Assembly (NCBI RefSeq): GCF_036417845.1
Contig: NC_090012.1
Location: forward strand, 806,001 to 870,000
DNA length: 64,000 nucleotides
Reading direction: 5' to 3'
From: Apteryx mantelli
Taxonomy: Eukaryota; Chordata; Aves; Apterygiformes; Apterygidae
Below the pieces are notes generated by a model. It was not told the DNA's origin and did not search any database. It saw only the letters and a program-made list of their open reading frames with translations. The position numbers and the translations under genes are program-made. Below are positions 63,655 through 64,000 of the stretch, one piece after another (the first letter of the stretch is position 1; each line of letters starts with the position of its first letter).

Positions 63655-64000
63655 GCGGGAGCAGCAGCAGGACAAGGAGGAGGAGGAGAATGAGGATAAG
63701 GATGAGCGTGAGGAGCAGGAGAAACAAGGATAGAGGATGAGAAGGAGGAGAATGAGGAGGAGTAAAGTAAGGGGGAGAATGAGGAAGAGGATGAGGAGAA
63801 CAAAGAGATTGAGGATAAGGATGAGCATGAGGACCAGAAGACAAGGAGAACAAGGATGAGGATGATGAGAAAGGGAGGAGGAGGAGGAGGAGGATGTGAA
63901 GGAGGATGTGGAGGAGGAAAGGATGAGGAGAATGAGGAGATTGAGAAAAGATGAGCATGAGGACCAGAAGACAAGGAGAACGAGGATGAGGATGATGAGA
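63655..64000. repeat. Polypurine GGA/GAT tract in the last BCKDHA intron
   Basis: Nearly uninterrupted purine steps (AGGATGAGGAG, GAGAATGAGG, AAGGATGAGGATG) run from just inside the intron to the window end. Two copies of a segment with GAGCATGAGGACCAGAAGAC (about 63,823 and 63,951) lie 128 bases apart. Minus-strand frames rich in S, L and H/P are by-products. Confidence 0.9.

Overview
The window looks like a piece of a very GC-rich avian microchromosome. Three things point to a bird. A truncated CR1 LINE at 27,186-27,331 ends in the ATTCTGTGA tail typical of bird genomes. The genes are compact, with many introns under 150 bp. The spaces between exons are packed with GC-rich minisatellites. 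The exact species cannot be told from the sequence.

Layout, left to right. (1) 1-18,950: BICRA (GLTSCR1), + strand. The 5' exons lie outside the window. Eleven coding exons are recovered (581-14,697), followed by a 3'UTR of about 4.2 kb. (2) 20,708-28,786: EHD2, + strand, five coding exons, intact at 542 aa, with introns full of tandem repeats. (3) 30,589-34,896: NOP53 (GLTSCR2), + strand, 13 coding exons, intact at 462 aa, hosting a C/D-box snoRNA candidate in intron 10 (SNORD23 position). (4) 35,601-37,645: a delta connexin of the Cx36 type, - strand, two coding exons, 282 aa, convergent with NOP53. (5) 40,374-42,153: SELENOW, + strand, five coding exons with an in-frame UGA (Sec13) and a SECIS element in the 3'UTR. 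(6) 47,638-49,540: an intron-containing gene for histone H3.3, + strand, protein identical to canonical H3.3. (7) 54,740-56,785: CRX (OTX family), + strand, three coding exons, with a one-base frameshift in a C run. (8) 60,618-62,983: DMAC2 (ATP5SL), + strand, six exons, one extra C. (9) 63,468-63,639: last coding exon of BCKDHA, - strand, one extra C, the rest beyond the window end.

The order BICRA-EHD2-NOP53-SELENOW-CRX matches human 19q13.33. The connexin and the H3.3 gene are not in that human interval. DMAC2-BCKDHA is a neighbouring pair in human 19q13.2, so the CRX-DMAC2 junction marks a difference in gene order. The genes do not form one pathway: they cover chromatin (BICRA, H3.3), caveolar membrane shaping (EHD2), ribosome biogenesis (NOP53), gap junctions, redox biology, photoreceptor transcription (CRX) and mitochondria (DMAC2, BCKDHA).

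The most striking non-genic property is the density of minisatellites. At least 20 separate arrays were seen, many sharing a GTGCA core, and several lie inside UTRs of mature transcripts. Most long open frames in the window run through these arrays and are not genes. No retroviral or other capsid-bearing element was recognised.
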